Shown: piece after piece, positions 10,400 to 23,104 of the stretch
Numbering within the stretch: the stretch's first letter is position 1
How the letters are laid out: each line of letters opens with the position of its first letter
Assembly (NCBI GenBank): GCA_965644295.1
Contig: CBFFRP010000303.1
Location: 1-64,000, forward strand
Length of the DNA stretch: 64,000 bases
Direction: 5' to 3'
Source of the DNA: Paraphysomonas bandaiensis
Lineage: Eukaryota > Chrysophyceae
The notes under the pieces: model-generated
The model's input: only the letters and a program-made list of their open reading frames with translations
The model's database searches: none
What the model was told of the DNA's origin: nothing
Translations under genes and position numbers: made by a program

Positions 10400-13006
10400 A
10401 TGCGCTCAGCGCTTGGGAACATCGATGTCCTTAAAGCGCGTTTTCAATGCAGACGGTACTCATTTTGTATGGTTTACAACTATGTAACAGATGATACAAT
10501 AGGTAATGACCTAGATGACTGCATGATGATAGAAGACAATGACATTTTATTTCTGTCCAATGGGGATGACTTCATCCCCCCACGTCTGGATGTTGGAAGT
10601 GTGCACATGCGAAGTGGACCCTCTTGGGAGTCTATCCCAAGTGTTATATCGGGCTTCAAGATAGGAGATGTTCTTGGACGAGGAGGCTTCGGTGAAGTTC
10701 GTATTGGAGAGCATCACCTCACGGGCGAGCGGGTCGCCCTCAAGTTCTTGCGAAAAGCGGAAATCATTAGCATGGGTGCCGCTGAGAGAACTACCACAGA
10801 GATTCAATGCTTATCTGCACTTCGCCATGCACATATCATACGACTTATGCAGGCATGTATATGTCCATATCTGACTTATACTTAGTCGCTAACCGCTTAT
10901 TAGCATTTGGAGTCACCACACCATGTTGTATTGGTCTTCGAGATAATGGAGGGTGGGGACCTTGCCAAATACCTTTTGACCCGGCAGGAGGAGGCAGTTA
11001 AAAGTGGAGGACTTTTGTCTACTTTTCCTTACGCTCTCCCCGAGGATGAGGCGCGGCACGTATTTAGTCAGGTGCTGTATAGTGCCTATATTGATCTATG
11101 CTGAAGTTATGCCACAGATTATAAGCGCGATTGGGTATGCACATAACCAGCACATTTGTCATCGAGACTTAAAGCTGGAGAATATACTTCTAAAACACGC
11201 TGACCTTTCCTGTGTAAAGATTGCTGATTTTGGCCTGTCAGCTTTTTACAGGTTACAATGCAATATTATGCTATGTTAAATTACCGCTTCAAACAGGCCT
11301 GGTGCCATGATGAAGTCCAGCTGCGGTACTCTCTCTTTTCTTGCCCCAGAGGTATTCCAGGGAACCTCCAATGCTGGACCACCCTTGGATGTCTGGGCTC
11401 TTGGTGTTATCCTGTTTGCCCTGCTCTGTGGGCGTCTCCCTTTCGAGGGGCCTGATTTGGCGGGTACGAAGCGTCCTCGAGATACTATAATCCGCTCTCG
11501 TATATCGAAGGGCCACTACAAGATAGAAGAGGGACTCAGCCCAGAGGCTAAGGATTTGGTGCGACGTATGTTGAGAGTTGATCCGTCGATTCGTGCCTCT
11601 GTGCCGGAGATATTTTCTCATGTCTGGATGAAAAGCACAACTGGTGCAACATATGATTCCTCTCATTCTAGTAGCCACCGTGATCTAGTATCTCCGTTAT
11701 CCGTGATGCAGAAACTCACGGTTGGCGCCCCAAGCACTCTACCCGCCCCTATCTCCAACGTCGTGGACACACCAACCCCTGCTACAGGAACTTACACACA
11801 GGGAAGTCACGGTGGGGGTGAATCCTTGAGCAGTGTTGGTGGGAAAATGGTTCCTTCCCTGCTTCGAGCCCCCCCTCATCCTCCGCGAAGTGAGGACGAA
11901 TACGACTCTTTTACTGGGGTTCTATCCGGGCCTTCCTCGAATGAGATGGAGCACGAGGATGGACTCGAAACGCTAGATATGGACAGGGTGGTGTCCAGAC
12001 TGGCGAATACTTCTCCTATTTCTGAGTCGGTTGAAGTGGTGCACTCACACACGCCTAGTCGCAGCCGGCGAGGTATGTTTACTCTTTATGTAGCTGTATG
12101 CCACCCTTTCATTTATTAACTTTTTTCATAGCTTCTAGAACATCGCAGGATGAAGAGAGCGAGTCTGTAACTTCTTCTCCTAAACCTTCTTTTGTCCTCG
12201 TTCCGCTAAGGAGGAATCCCAATAATGTCGCGAAAGATACCCTGCTGTCGCCACGCAGGCCACGTACAGCCACTGGTGACATCACTGATAGCTCGGATAT
12301 TTCCAATATGGAAGTCAAGGCCGATAGTGACATTGTTACGTCAGTGTATAGATCGGGTCGTCACTCGAACGCCGGAGACTCTATCTCCGGAAAATTGTTG
12401 TCTTCAAGGCGAGAGGGAGGTGGTGAGAATGGTCACTCCCCACACTCCACAACAAACTCTCCATCCCATGGGACGGGAAAGCAAAGAGGATTCAAGAAGG
12501 CAACCTCCTGGAATGAGTACGACAACAAAGATACTATGGGTGATTATTCGGTTGTGCATACCCCCCGCAAGACCGGAGGATTCATTGGAGAGTCATTGGA
12601 GTATAACGCATCTTTCGTATCCCCCAGAACTAACAGCTCTATGGGTGGGCGCACAAAGCATTCGTCGTTGCATATCGCTGGTTCTGCCTCACTTAAAGCC
12701 TGCACCAGTGCGTCAGTACCGCCCAGAGAGACTGGAACACACCCACCCTCACATATGACGGAGTCTCCCACAACTACTAGGAGGAAAGGTGCTCTTTCAT
12801 CAACAGCTTATGGAAGCAGACAAGTAGGGGCGCTACAGTCAGCCACCGTAGGGCCTCGTACTAATGTTTCCAATACACCGTATTCGCACCACGATCCATC
12901 GTATTTGGCCTCTGCTGGTAAAAGGGCTGGGACTAGCCATAAAACCAATAGACGGCAGTCTGAAAGTCCACATATTCCGGGAGTAAATGACGATAATGTC
13001 GCATAG
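10400..13006 (+). CDS. SNF1/CAMK-like Ser/Thr protein kinase with long Ser-rich tail
   Basis: Five exons: 10400-10852, 10904-11071, 11118-11251, 11297-12072 and 12132-13006, giving 801 residues in frame. Kinase landmarks in order are the glycine loop LGRGGFGEV (~92-100), [16 protein letters not shown] (~222), DFG in IADFGLSAF, and the APE region [13 protein letters not shown]. Together these resemble the AMPK/SNF1 and CAMK group. About 450 residues of Ser/Thr/Pro-rich, largely disordered tail follow. Introns are 45-59 bp; the first (10853-10903) uses a GC donor, because the only GT nearby breaks the kinase frame. The first ATG is used, but a later in-frame ATG (MVYNYV) is possible. The substrate is unknown. 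Confidence 0.88.
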
Positions 13007-13580
13007 CATAACTTGTCGTTTTAGGTTATGGTGTACTGTATTTAGTATTAATTTAGATAACTTTGAGCGTCGTTTCTATGGCATATATAACGTATATCTC
13101 AAGTCATAGTTTCGAGGGGATTTTGTAGTTATATTATCATATAGCCGATGCTCGTGTTCAATATTATACTTTGGGCCTTGTGTAACGCTCGGCTAATCTG
13201 AATCAATGCATTAAATTATACTCTAAATTGCACAGTACTTACTGAATAATGTTAGAAGAGATACAGGAAAACTGTGATGTTATAGCACTGTGATTGTAGA
13301 AAATAGAAACACATCAATCACCACCAATATTTTCTTCTACAAATCATATCTTTAACAGCTATTATATTTTTGGTTTCTTTGTGTATTTAATATTTAACGC
13401 ATACCATGGACAATTAAATGTGATTTACTTAAGTATATACTTGCAGTTTATAGACAATGCACAAAGTACAGTATATTATAGCATACTACTGCAGACCTAA
13501 TTATAGCATAATTGCACGAACTTAAACAGACCTAATTAGCGCTATCACTGATGGTACATTACCAATACGACTAGATATTA
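13007..13580. other. Convergent intergenic region
   Basis: AT-rich stretch between the 3' ends of the kinase (+) and the Hel2-like gene (-). I see no ORF, RNA gene or repeat; it should hold both polyadenylation regions. Confidence 0.5.
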
Positions 13581-15917
13581 CTATAAAAAGGCAAGCTTCC
13601 TCAAGTCACTGCTTGTCTGATTCTTTATGTTTCGCTTCTTCACCCTTTTTGTCGCTGCTGCAGTTGGACCTTGTTTTGATTCTGCGGCACTGCTGCTTTG
13701 TAGTGCCGGATAGTCATCTTCGGATACAATACTAGCTGTAGGCTTCGTTGTCGTAGAAGTGGGCTTGTTGGCGCCACCAATAGTCACCCAATTTCCAGGA
13801 AACCCCTCTTTCTCACTTAAAGGTGTTGGGCGAGAGGATTCCCCGTTTGATGTACTGGTTCCGACAGCTGGAGAAGGAGGGCCCCAATTACTTGTAGTCG
13901 TTGTTTTCTTCCCCTTCGGTGCGGACGAAAGTGCGGGGTACTGCTCTTTTCCTGATTCCTGAGAATCACGGTGCATCTTTCCAGCTGGTACAAGATCTCC
14001 GAAACCTGGTGGAGGCGGAGGAGGGGGAGCGGGTGAATTGTCTGGCGCTGGGGATTTCTTTGATTTAATAACCTGTATTCCGGCACCTTTACTCTTGCCT
14101 GTCTTCGACTGCACACCTGCAGAAACTAGCGCTGTACCCCACCCACTAACACTGGTATGAGACTGAGAGGAAGACTTTTTTTTGGTGGGTAACTTTTTGC
14201 TATTAGTGACATGGTCCGGTGCAGGAAGAGGAGGGCTGTTATCCTCTATGCTAGGAGAAGTCTGAAAGAGAGCTAACCCAGGAGGTACTGACATATCATT
14301 CGCCGTAGGTGCTGCAGTAGTTGGTGGCTTTACATGCAATTGCTGACGCTGCTTCTCCTGTCTCAACTTTTCGGCAAGAGTCTGTTGGTGAGAAGTAGGT
14401 GCTGGGTTGGGTTGCTGTTGTGTAGTGGAATGAGCCTGTTTTTTCGGGTTTGAATTCATTTTAGATGAGGACTTGGGAACTGCTGCTTTGGCAACTGTAG
14501 GCGCTTTTGCCGCAGCGGCAGAGGGAGGCTGAGCTGGAGGTACACCGGGTACATGCCTACCCCCTACACCGGTGCGTCCCCTCAAACTTAGTTTCTTGTC
14601 CACTCGAACAATGCTTCCCCATCCCTTACCACCGGTCCTGAGTCCAGAACCTCCTAGTACTGGAAAATCTTCACCGCCCGATTTTCGTTCTCCATTTCGA
14701 CCAACCCACACAGGTGTACCCAATGAGGAACCTGTTCCCATGAGGGCCGGGTAGTCTTCAGGGGTATACTCGTGTCCAGCAGTTACAGACACATCTTCCA
14801 CTCCAGCACTATCAGATGATACGCCGGATTGCTCCCGCAACACGTCTCGTGGATCCCTCACCGCATCGGGTAACTCTACTTGCCACTCCCCTCCAACAGC
14901 ACGCCCGCCCATGCCTCCCTCCATTCGGCCCCCGCGCCTTCTTCCCCCCCCACCTCTCTCCTGGCCCTGCAATTCCTCACCAATGCTTTCACCACCTCGA
15001 CGAGTGCGAAACTCAACAGGTATAGTTCGACTCACCCTTACGTTGGGATGGCAATTTAGCATATGCGCTGCATGATCTATAGCGTCTCCAAATACAACGA
15101 ACTTTTTCTGTAGGCATGAGGGTTCCTCACATAAGTGGTGGGCCTGGCGGAAATGTGCTTCCAAGCAGTTGTAATTACTATAATATTTGAAACGGATACC
15201 ACTCTTTTCGCATAAATGACAAGAGAAATGGTCCTTCTGAAGATGAGAGAATAGCTGCTCTTTGTCGTAGTACCGTTTTCGGCAGAATTCGCACATTGGG
15301 TGTCCTTCGAATCCCTCCTCTCCTCCAGTGCGAAGGTGTGTGTCGTACTCGGCCTTCGAGTACACCCGCTGCTCGGAGGGGAACACCCTCTTATGCTCGA
15401 TACAGAGGCTGCACATCTGACAGTCATGCTCTGATGATACATGACGACTAAGTGCTTTAACATCTCTCTTCCAAACTCCACAAGCACGGCACTTACACTT
15501 CCAAAGGGAGTCCACCTGATAAGTCGTAATGAAATACTTTTAAGAATGAACTCATCACAACTAACCTTTGACGAGTAATACGATCGTGGAAAAAACATTC
15601 GAGATTTATGATCAAAAACGAACTCCGGCCCAGCGTTCTCTCCCCATATTGAAAAACTCTCATACGTATCGTGACTGTTCTTTGTGCACACCACACTATC
15701 CGCTTCACTCTTACTGTATACATACAGAGATATTACACGATACCCCACACCGCCTCACGTCACATCACACTCACCATATCGGGCACGAGAATGTTTGCAT
15801 GAGTGACCGGACACGCAGATAACATATGCTGCATACACCTCTGTGGTTACAGGGCCCCACCGCATGCAGCCTCTGACTGCAGTCTATCTCCTCCGCACAC
15901 ACGATGCACTCTTCCAT
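13581..15917 (-). CDS. ZNF598: Hel2/ZNF598-like RING E3 ubiquitin ligase
   Basis: Three exons (15917-15775, 15695-15566, 15515-13581), 735 residues in frame with 79- and 50-bp introns. The N-terminal RING (MEECIVCAEE, CNHRGVCSIC, then CPIC formed across the first splice) is followed by the family's string of C2H2-type fingers: CRACGVW, CSLC, CEFCRKRYYDKEQLFSH, CHLC, LEAHFRQAHHLC and a cysteine-histidine pair ending HMLNCHP. The C-terminal half is low-complexity, with a polyproline run before GFGDL and four D/Q-[YF]-P-x-L motifs (EDYPAL, EDFPVL, EQYPAL, DDYPAL). Known family role: ubiquitination of 40S ribosomal proteins on collided ribosomes to start quality control. Start chosen at the methionine just before the RING; an upstream extension is possible. 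Confidence 0.9.
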
Positions 15918-17205
15918 TTCGATCAACTGCACGCTAAAGAATTCTCTTCTTGTTATTTCACTGTCGCTGTCGCTGTCGCTGTGTGTATTATATGGACACC
16001 GATGTTCCTCTTGGCTGAGTGGTATGTGCTGCTCGTGCACTATGGTGTGGTATACTGTACTGCTGTATGTATATATCCAGTAGAGAGTATAGTACATGCT
16101 GCTGTACTGTACAGCTGTACGGCATTGCACCACAGCAAGAAGGCCTCCTCTGCTGCCACACACCCCACTACTACTACAGTAAAATACATCCGTAGGAAAG
16201 GAGATAATCATATTCTTGATATCTTCTTCACGGCTCCCACTCATAGACCAATGGGATAAGATTGATACAAGAATAATACATTTCATTGGATATGTACTAA
16301 CCAATCAAAATATCATAATCATATATGGTAGGTTATAAATCCACGTCTGTCTGTTGGGAGAGTGTCCTTGTGTCTTAACTTGGAATATAGGACACCAAGC
16401 ATTTCGACCGTCTGTCACAGATTTCATATCATTTGAGTTGAATTCAGTTCTCGAGATAACTGTAATCGAGTCCATCTGTGATGATGCTATGTTTGTTGCC
16501 TCATAATAAATTGTCATCCCATTGATATTGTAACAGACTCATCATGTGTTTCCATAACTAAAGAAGTGTGCAGTGTGCGCTTATGCAATTACTTTTGTAT
16601 GTATACTATAATTTTTCTAATGATTTATTTTCACCTATGATAAAAGTATTAACGCCAAGTATAATTCCGAGACCATGTATACAAATGGCGAAAACACTTA
16701 TCTTCATCAATACTTATACCCTTTGCTCAAAATATTATAGTTTATAGGATACGGCACTGAACATTGCTAGATACTACGTCGCGGAAAGAATTATTGTATA
16801 CTATACTGATATAGTACTAGTACCATTGAGGCTCGTACTATTTCCTGAGCTAAGGTTTCAACTGTAGTATTGACACACACTGCATTGTAGTATATTACAA
16901 TTAATAGTTTCTATGATGTAACTGAGACATTAACAAATGGATTTTATTAAAAGAATGGTTGTAAAAACTATTCCACATTAATAACTTAATAACTACTTGA
17001 TAGCTTGATAGTAATGCAAGTGACGTTGAAAATATTTCAACAGATAGTTCGATTACGTTTGAAAACACGATCATCCAAAGTCAATATTGCACATATTACT
17101 ACGTAAACTAGAAACTTAGCATGTATGAAGAATTTTGAGGTAATACAGAACAGGTAGATAGTGACAAGAAAACGACAATTACATATATATAACTTCTCAA
17201 TATAT
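15918..17205. promoter_or_regulatory. Hel2-like gene upstream region with TACTGCTGTA motif
   Basis: 1.29 kb gene-free stretch. TACTGCTGTA lies at 16058-16067 within TGTACTGCTGTATGT, followed by GTACATGCTGCTGTACTG. A short GTCGCT hexamer run lies near 15963-15981. The distal half (about 16600-17205) is plain AT-rich sequence that also holds the 3' flank of the next gene. Confidence 0.45.
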
Positions 17206-19791
17206 CTACATTTGGCACAGTAAAGAATCTAGAGCGCATTCCGCAGATTTGCGAACAAGAACATTCCAATGAGAACGATCGGCTCGTAAATTGTCTACTA
17301 ATGTTTCTAGTAGATTCGAACATTCACTATCTTTGTCCGACATAAATAATATCACAATGGCAGGATGAATGCATAGTTGTATAGCTTCAAGGGCAACCTT
17401 GAAGTGAAGTGAGGTTGTACAGCGTGTAAGTTTTACGAGACATTGGTATTTAGGTGAGGCACGAGGAAATGACGCCAAAGAAGGGATAGTATCTTTATGA
17501 GTGGCTGGAGGCTGAGAAGATAGGGACGATCTGTTAGTACAAAAAGGCAGAGCGACGCCCAATGCCTATATATGTACAAATTAAAAAAATGACCCACATT
17601 GAACTAGAGAACGCGTATACCATACATCGAACTAGAAAGTTCACCAAAAAATATGTATCTTTTTATAATACATACCTTGAGAAAAGCAATTTCTCGTACA
17701 GAATTTTCACCACCAGGCCAGCATCGCAGAATAGCAGGAAGTATAAGGCTATCCACTTTATTTACTGTGTATACAGTAATAAGAGACACATCATACAAAT
17801 AGTAGCATCCATTTAACTAAGTCCGCTACAGCAAGTATATTTCACACACATATAAAAGTAGCAGTCATTCGAGTTCATAATTATTCGTACACGCACCTTC
17901 CATTCGCGGTATCAACTCAGACAATATTATAAGTGTATTCTGTAATACAACTGGTTCCTCAACGCTTTCGGTTGATTTCCCTAATCGCCTTCCGTAGCAT
18001 TTAAGAATATTAACTATCACATGCAACACAGTTTCCAGAATAAAACTTCTGTTGTAGGCGCTGATGTCACCTCGAGATGAGGTGGGATTAGTCAGGATTG
18101 GTTCTGAAATGACCATATATAATGCTAGCTCCACAATGAAGTTGTCATGATCTCTGGTAATTGCTGAATTCGATAAGCCAGAGCTATTGATATCGGTTGA
18201 CATCTGCGGCCCCAGTGATGGAAAAAGAACTGTCGGCTTCGAAGCACTTGAAGATACGAACGTAGTAAACATAGATGCAGTACGTATAGTAGAATTACTA
18301 TTCGAAAAGTGGTCACATGAAGTACTTGAAATACATGATTCCAATGAATCGGGTGTTTTACGAATGTCGTCCATATAGTCAAGCGACTCTTTCAAAGAAA
18401 GGTAGTTAGGATCCACTTCATCCCTGACTGCTATGCGTGAGCCAACTTTGCATCTTGCGAGTCTTAGATGGCTCACTTCACGAAGGGAGCTAACTAGCGT
18501 CTCTCTTAAATAAGGACAATTCAGGCAAAGAGCTTTAAGCACCGAAACACGAGGTGAGGTGAAGCGATCATCCTCGAATGGGAGTTGGTTCACTAGGCAC
18601 GTGATGAAGTGTGCATCAATGAAAGTCGACAAAATATACTCAGGAGGAACTGCAAGACCTGAAAATATATACACACTATCAAGAGGACAGAAGACATGAC
18701 AACACGCAATTTTTCTGTAACATAAAATGCCTATTTACCTGGACTACTCGTGATACTAGCTGTTCTGTTTGATGAAACTACCATACACTCCACCGCACTC
18801 GACGATGTACTGAAAACACATGAATCAACTTTCACTGGCCGAGAGCAACCTATAATTCCCAGTCCAAACACATATTAGTGCAGCTCATTAAAATGTAATA
18901 TATATGTCATTCAGTGTACAATGAACAACACATCGCATGCAGCGATGCAGTAATTAACTGTGTAATATGAATCAACATCCGCCAACTGTATAATATCTAC
19001 ACTGAAGCAAATGCGTTTCCTATACATACCTGACGATATAGATAGAGTGTCACTCTCCCTCGCTTCAATACCTAGCGCTTTTGATGTGAGCAGGGAGTTA
19101 TTTATAAGTCCATTGAACCACGCTTCGTCCACCACCTCTATCGATCGGCAAGATTCTAAAGAATCAATATTATCATCGTCGTCATCCATCCAGTTTTTCG
19201 AAGACTGGGTTAGCAAAATGGGTCCAAATAAGGCCTAGTTGAATGCGACTTAAACATGACAAAAAAACACAACTACAATCGCTGAGCAAGGGGATGCATG
19301 TATAAAAACAGTAGGAATTGCAGCAGTACAAGTCAGATCGAAGTTTGAAATTTAAATATAACGCACATACAGTTGGACGTAGAATGATAACTTACTTGAA
19401 AAATAACTCTCGACAGAGAATCCCCTGAGGCGTTTCTATTCGACGAGGATTTCGGTGGACTAAGAAGTCCAGCCTTTAGTGTGGATGAAAATGCTGAACC
19501 GTTACTGGCGAGGTGATCTGATATGTTTCTCTTCAATCTAGTGGGCGTACGAGGCGATCCCATTCCACTCATTGTGCAGCTTGCACAGCCGCTATTGTTG
19601 GATATCGATGACATGTATGGTGATTGCCCATATGTCGCAGAAGTGCGCGGTGGGGTGATACATTTTCTTGGGGTTGATCTCACTGTATTCGCCCTCGAAG
19701 ACTTCTGTTTGTGTGAATGTGAATCGCTATCATCATCTATTAATAAACAAGACCCAGAGTACTTCCGTTGTCTGTTCTTTTTTCGGTTCAC
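17206..19791 (-). CDS. Divergent PP2A B56 (B') regulatory subunit-like protein
   Basis: A multi-exon gene; introns were placed by eye and are not all certain. Exon 1 (19791-19396) encodes a basic, Ser-rich N-terminus and ends at a GTAAGT donor. Acidic and linker exons follow near 19216-19030 and 18845-18740, then a long exon from about 18662 (LAVPPEYILSTFIDAHF) with HEAT-like helices. After it comes VDSLILPAILRCWPGGENSV (~17750-17690) and finally CLVKLTRCTTSLHFKVALEA...WNVLV to the stop. The last two blocks align in order with the conserved B56 stretches MALLKYWPK and CVSSPHFQVAERAL...HWN. B56 proteins steer PP2A to substrates. Similarity is weak in the middle, so substrate-binding function is uncertain. 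The start is divergent from 20529. Confidence 0.6.
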
Positions 19792-20528
19792 ACAGCGCTT
19801 TTGAGCGTTGGCACAACGAGCTCTGTAATTATAATTATCAACGGCAATAACATGAATCCGTACACTCTACCGAACAAAACTAGACAGCTTTACTTCTGGC
19901 ACACGTCTACCAGATGAGTGAGAGGATTTCTTAAGCCTTCTGGTTGTCGGGTACTCTTCAAAGCCCCTGATCGAGGAATAGACATCTTCTGACACGCACG
20001 TGATGTACATGTTCCTTAATATGACCCCACAGTATGTATCATAGCACCAGCGGTATGAGTTTAAATTAATCTGCTATGTTCATTCCACTGTCCGGACTGA
20101 CATATTGGTGATTGTAATCATAGTCATCAGGACTGTACTGATATCTCCCGCATAGATCCGCTGCTGTACTGAGATCTTATTCAAAATATTCAAATACCGT
20201 GCCATATGTCCCGTTCACGGCTCCTAACTTACCGTAGCAAATCATATCTCTTGGCTATGAAATAAGAGAATTTTATTGGAAAAAGAATGATGAGAATAAC
20301 GGAATATTCGGAGTTGTATACCACACATATGTGTACTCCGGTAGACAGGTACGCAGGATCTGTAGTGTACACAGGTACACCACACGACAAGTGCAGGAGT
20401 TGAACGTTGAGCAGGGGCGGTGAGATGTACTGCTGTATGTCCGCCCTGAGAGCTGGCTGATATAGAGAACAATCTCACCCGATCATACTATCGATCGATA
20501 TCATTGACTCTCAGGATATCTATTTTAA
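19792..20528. promoter_or_regulatory. Divergent intergenic region with TACTGCTGTA motif
   Basis: 737 bp between two head-to-head genes. TACTGCTGTA is at 20428-20437, sharing the 14-mer GTACTGCTGTATGT with 16057-16070. CTGCTGTACTG lies near 20161. No coding region is visible. Confidence 0.5.
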
Positions 20529-22001
20529 ATGGGGGCCAGCATCAGCTCTGTCTCCCCTCTACAGGGGTCAGAGGTAGCCCGTCGCATGAGAGAGGAGTAC
20601 GAGTCCTCCTTATCTAGAGGGATGTCACCAGAGGCTCAGCAGAAGTACTTAATACAGAAATATGATGAACTTGTTCAATCTGTGACGAAGTCGAAGTCAC
20701 CAATGAAGTATGCGACGAAGAACTCGAAGAGGATGTCTCGAGGAGTCTCAAAGGCTGAAATCGATTTGGCGTCTTATAGTAATCAGAATCAGCGCTCTCA
20801 TTATCGGTCATATGATACAAAGCCTTTACAATCTCCAAGAAAATCTTCTCGTATAGTGGTGTCGAAATCGCAAGATAATGATACTTCTATTGAGAAGGAG
20901 TGCATTCAGCCACAAATGCCTGCCCCTTCTGTTGGAGTTAACGAGAGTATGTGTCCTACACGGTTATACTTCTCTTATTGATGTGGTTATTTTTACCAGA
21001 TGATACTTGGGACTCTGTTAAGGGTCAACCATCGTGCCTGATTTGTTCTATGCTTTTTCCTACAGCCCAGAAGCTTCTCAAACACGAGAAATATTCGGTA
21101 AGAATATAACGTTTAACCTAACGTCATCAGTAATATATATTCTCTGTAGTCTCATCACCAGGCTGTTATGAAAAAGATGGAGGCTAGGGCCGCCAAGGAA
21201 TCATCTGGTGATTGTGAAAAGAGCACTGAAGTACCCCAAGAGTTCGCACCTACGACACGTTGTCGAGCGTTGTACACTGGCCATAAATATTTTTGGAGGT
21301 TGCAAGATACATTCGAGGTACACATATACGAACACTATGAGGCACAGTGTATAGAGGTGATCGCTCATGAGGGTAAGGCTAATACTGAACTGCCGCGTAT
21401 TTATATGGATGAGAATGCCCTCATATCCCATATCGGAAAGAATACCGTTATTCAACGTGTTGACAATATTCTCATGGAAAACTCCTACCTACCTGTCCCG
21501 AAAGTTCTTCCCCCGTATTTTCTTTTATATGAGGAAGAGAAACGAATCGCTATTGCTAGCCACATTCTCGGTAGTCTTTGGGCGGACCACGACACTTCTC
21601 GCAAGTCTATATTCACAAAGCAAGTCTTCTACAGCCCTAGCCCGCCAGTAACTGGCATCAAAGTAGTGTTGGACTACAAGCCTGTGTCCGTTACTCCAGT
21701 GTTCATTGCTCGAAGAAGACATTCGACAAAGGGTAATGTATCAGATACATTAGAAGATATAGGACACATGCAACACGATATCAAAGAAATTACGCGTAAG
21801 ACCGATAGATTAGCTGACCTGGTGTCAAGTGGTGTGAATTTGTTCACAAAATTAGGCAAGAGACAGAATGAAAGGATGCAAAAGTATTCCACTGCCAAGA
21901 GGCGATGGTTATGGGCTATTGAGATAGTTCTGCGAAAAAATCGAGTCCGTGCAACACGGGAAATATTGCATTTGCGTTCACACAGAAAGGATGGGCTATA
22001 A
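20529..22001 (+). CDS. Unknown protein with N-myristoylation signal and one C2H2 finger
   Basis: Exons 20529-20946, 21000-21097 and 21150-22001, 455 residues in frame; introns of 53 and 52 bp with GT-AG ends. The N-terminus MGASISS fits an N-myristoylation signal, suggesting membrane association. A single finger, CLICSMLFPTAQKLLKHEKYS with SHH after the second splice (CX2CX12HX5-6H), spans exons 2-3. The C-terminal ~280 residues contain a possibly folded region (LYTGHKYFWRLQDTFEVHIY) and a basic, helical tail. I do not recognise the family. All three exons splice cleanly, which supports a real gene. Confidence 0.75.
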
Positions 22002-22592
22002 TGTATCATTTCCTGAAAAATGTAGTACGAATAGACATGAGTTACACTAATTCAATGTAGAATAACCGAGAACACTTTGCATTGCTCTTACGTTTGATGT
22101 GAATAGAAATTTATTTTATGTTTAGTGTCATGGCACTGTATTGCTCTACGGCAGGGATATTGCAGAAAGCGGTGCTTCTGTGTTGCAACTTAAATTTATG
22201 CAATGTATAATATCCGAAACTGACATTCTTAAAGGATGACTAAAATATAAATACACTCAATAATCTATTATTAAAATTGGGATATAAATCTCTTATCATT
22301 CATTATTGTTCACTAAATTTATGTTCTCTCATCAATCCTACTATAATCTACTAATCAATATTATCAGATCTTAGATAGTCACTCTCTTATAAATTCAAAG
22401 TATTTCAGATTTCTGTAAACTAAGTGATATTCGTATTTCATATACTACAGTTCGAATATCTTTAAATACAGCTTTTGATTGATTGACACTCAACATTCCT
22501 TCTCAACTCAATGCTGTAGATAGTAGATAGAATCATTATATCTCGAGACATAACTGACGAATACGCAACCCTCGAAAAAAAAGACAAACCAC
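22002..22592. other. AT-rich intergenic DNA
   Basis: The 3' flank of the preceding gene. I see no ORF of note, RNA gene or repeat. Confidence 0.4.
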
Positions 22593-22690
22593 CCTGAGCA
22601 AAGCCGGACTCGCAGCACTTCGGTGGTCTTCCGGGGGGATAAGTACCGAAGATATGTCTGCGGGAAACCAACGTGAGCTGCATATACAAA
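22593..22690 (+). repeat. Dispersed repeat R, copy 2 (5' fragment)
   Basis: CCCTGAGCAAAGCCGGACTCGCA, then GGTGGTCTTCC and GGGGGATAAGTACCG, through AACGTGAGC, match the first ~100 bp of R at 38559. The rest of the repeat is absent. Confidence 0.55.
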
Positions 22691-22744
22691 GTCGAGGTAA
22701 TACCAAAACCTGGGTTTTGATGTAAAACCTGGTGAAATTTTTGG

Positions 22745-22900
22745 TGATGGTCGGAAAAGGGTATAACTATGCACAATAAGTAACTATGAAGTTAATAACA
22801 GTGTGAAGAGTATTATATTAATCTTGAAAATATTACTTCAGTTTTACAGCAATAAAAGTCACCGACTACACATATATATTACATACAGTTCACAAGTATG
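22745..22900 (+). repeat. Dispersed repeat S, copy 1
   Basis: This stretch matches the reverse complement of 49480-49638. Shared segments are GTCGGAAAAGGGTATA, CTATGCACAA and GCAATAAAAGTCACCGACTAC. It is noncoding and its nature is unknown. Confidence 0.5.
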
Positions 22901-22909
22901 AACTATAAC

Positions 22910-23035
22910 CATCTCACTAAACACCACTATACCATCTCAGAATACACCCACATACCATCTCACTATACACCCATATACCATATACCATCTCACTATACAC
23001 CCATACCATATTACTATGCATCACTATACCATCCC
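22910..23035. repeat. Minisatellite CCATCTCACTATACACCCATA
   Basis: A degenerate tandem repeat of about 20-25 bp (ACCATCTCACTATACACCC with variants), roughly five copies. No coding potential. Confidence 0.6.
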
Positions 23036-23093
23036 ACATTGTATTTATCGTATTCTACAGGACTATCTTAGAGAATCATACGTATTCCAACAC
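23036..23093 (-). repeat. LTR fragment of the element-2 family
   Basis: ATTGTATTTATCGTATTCTAC, then GACTATCTTAGAGAA and ACGTATTCCAACA match the terminal 58 bp of the element-2 LTR (25808-25865). Element 3 lies just beside this relic. Confidence 0.65.
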
Positions 23094-23104
23094 ACAGGAA
23101 TATC

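Noticed and set aside
16305-16517. Short minus-strand ORFs upstream of the Hel2-like gene as extra N-terminal exons
   Set aside because: No homology to the family's N-terminus, which normally begins close to the RING finger.
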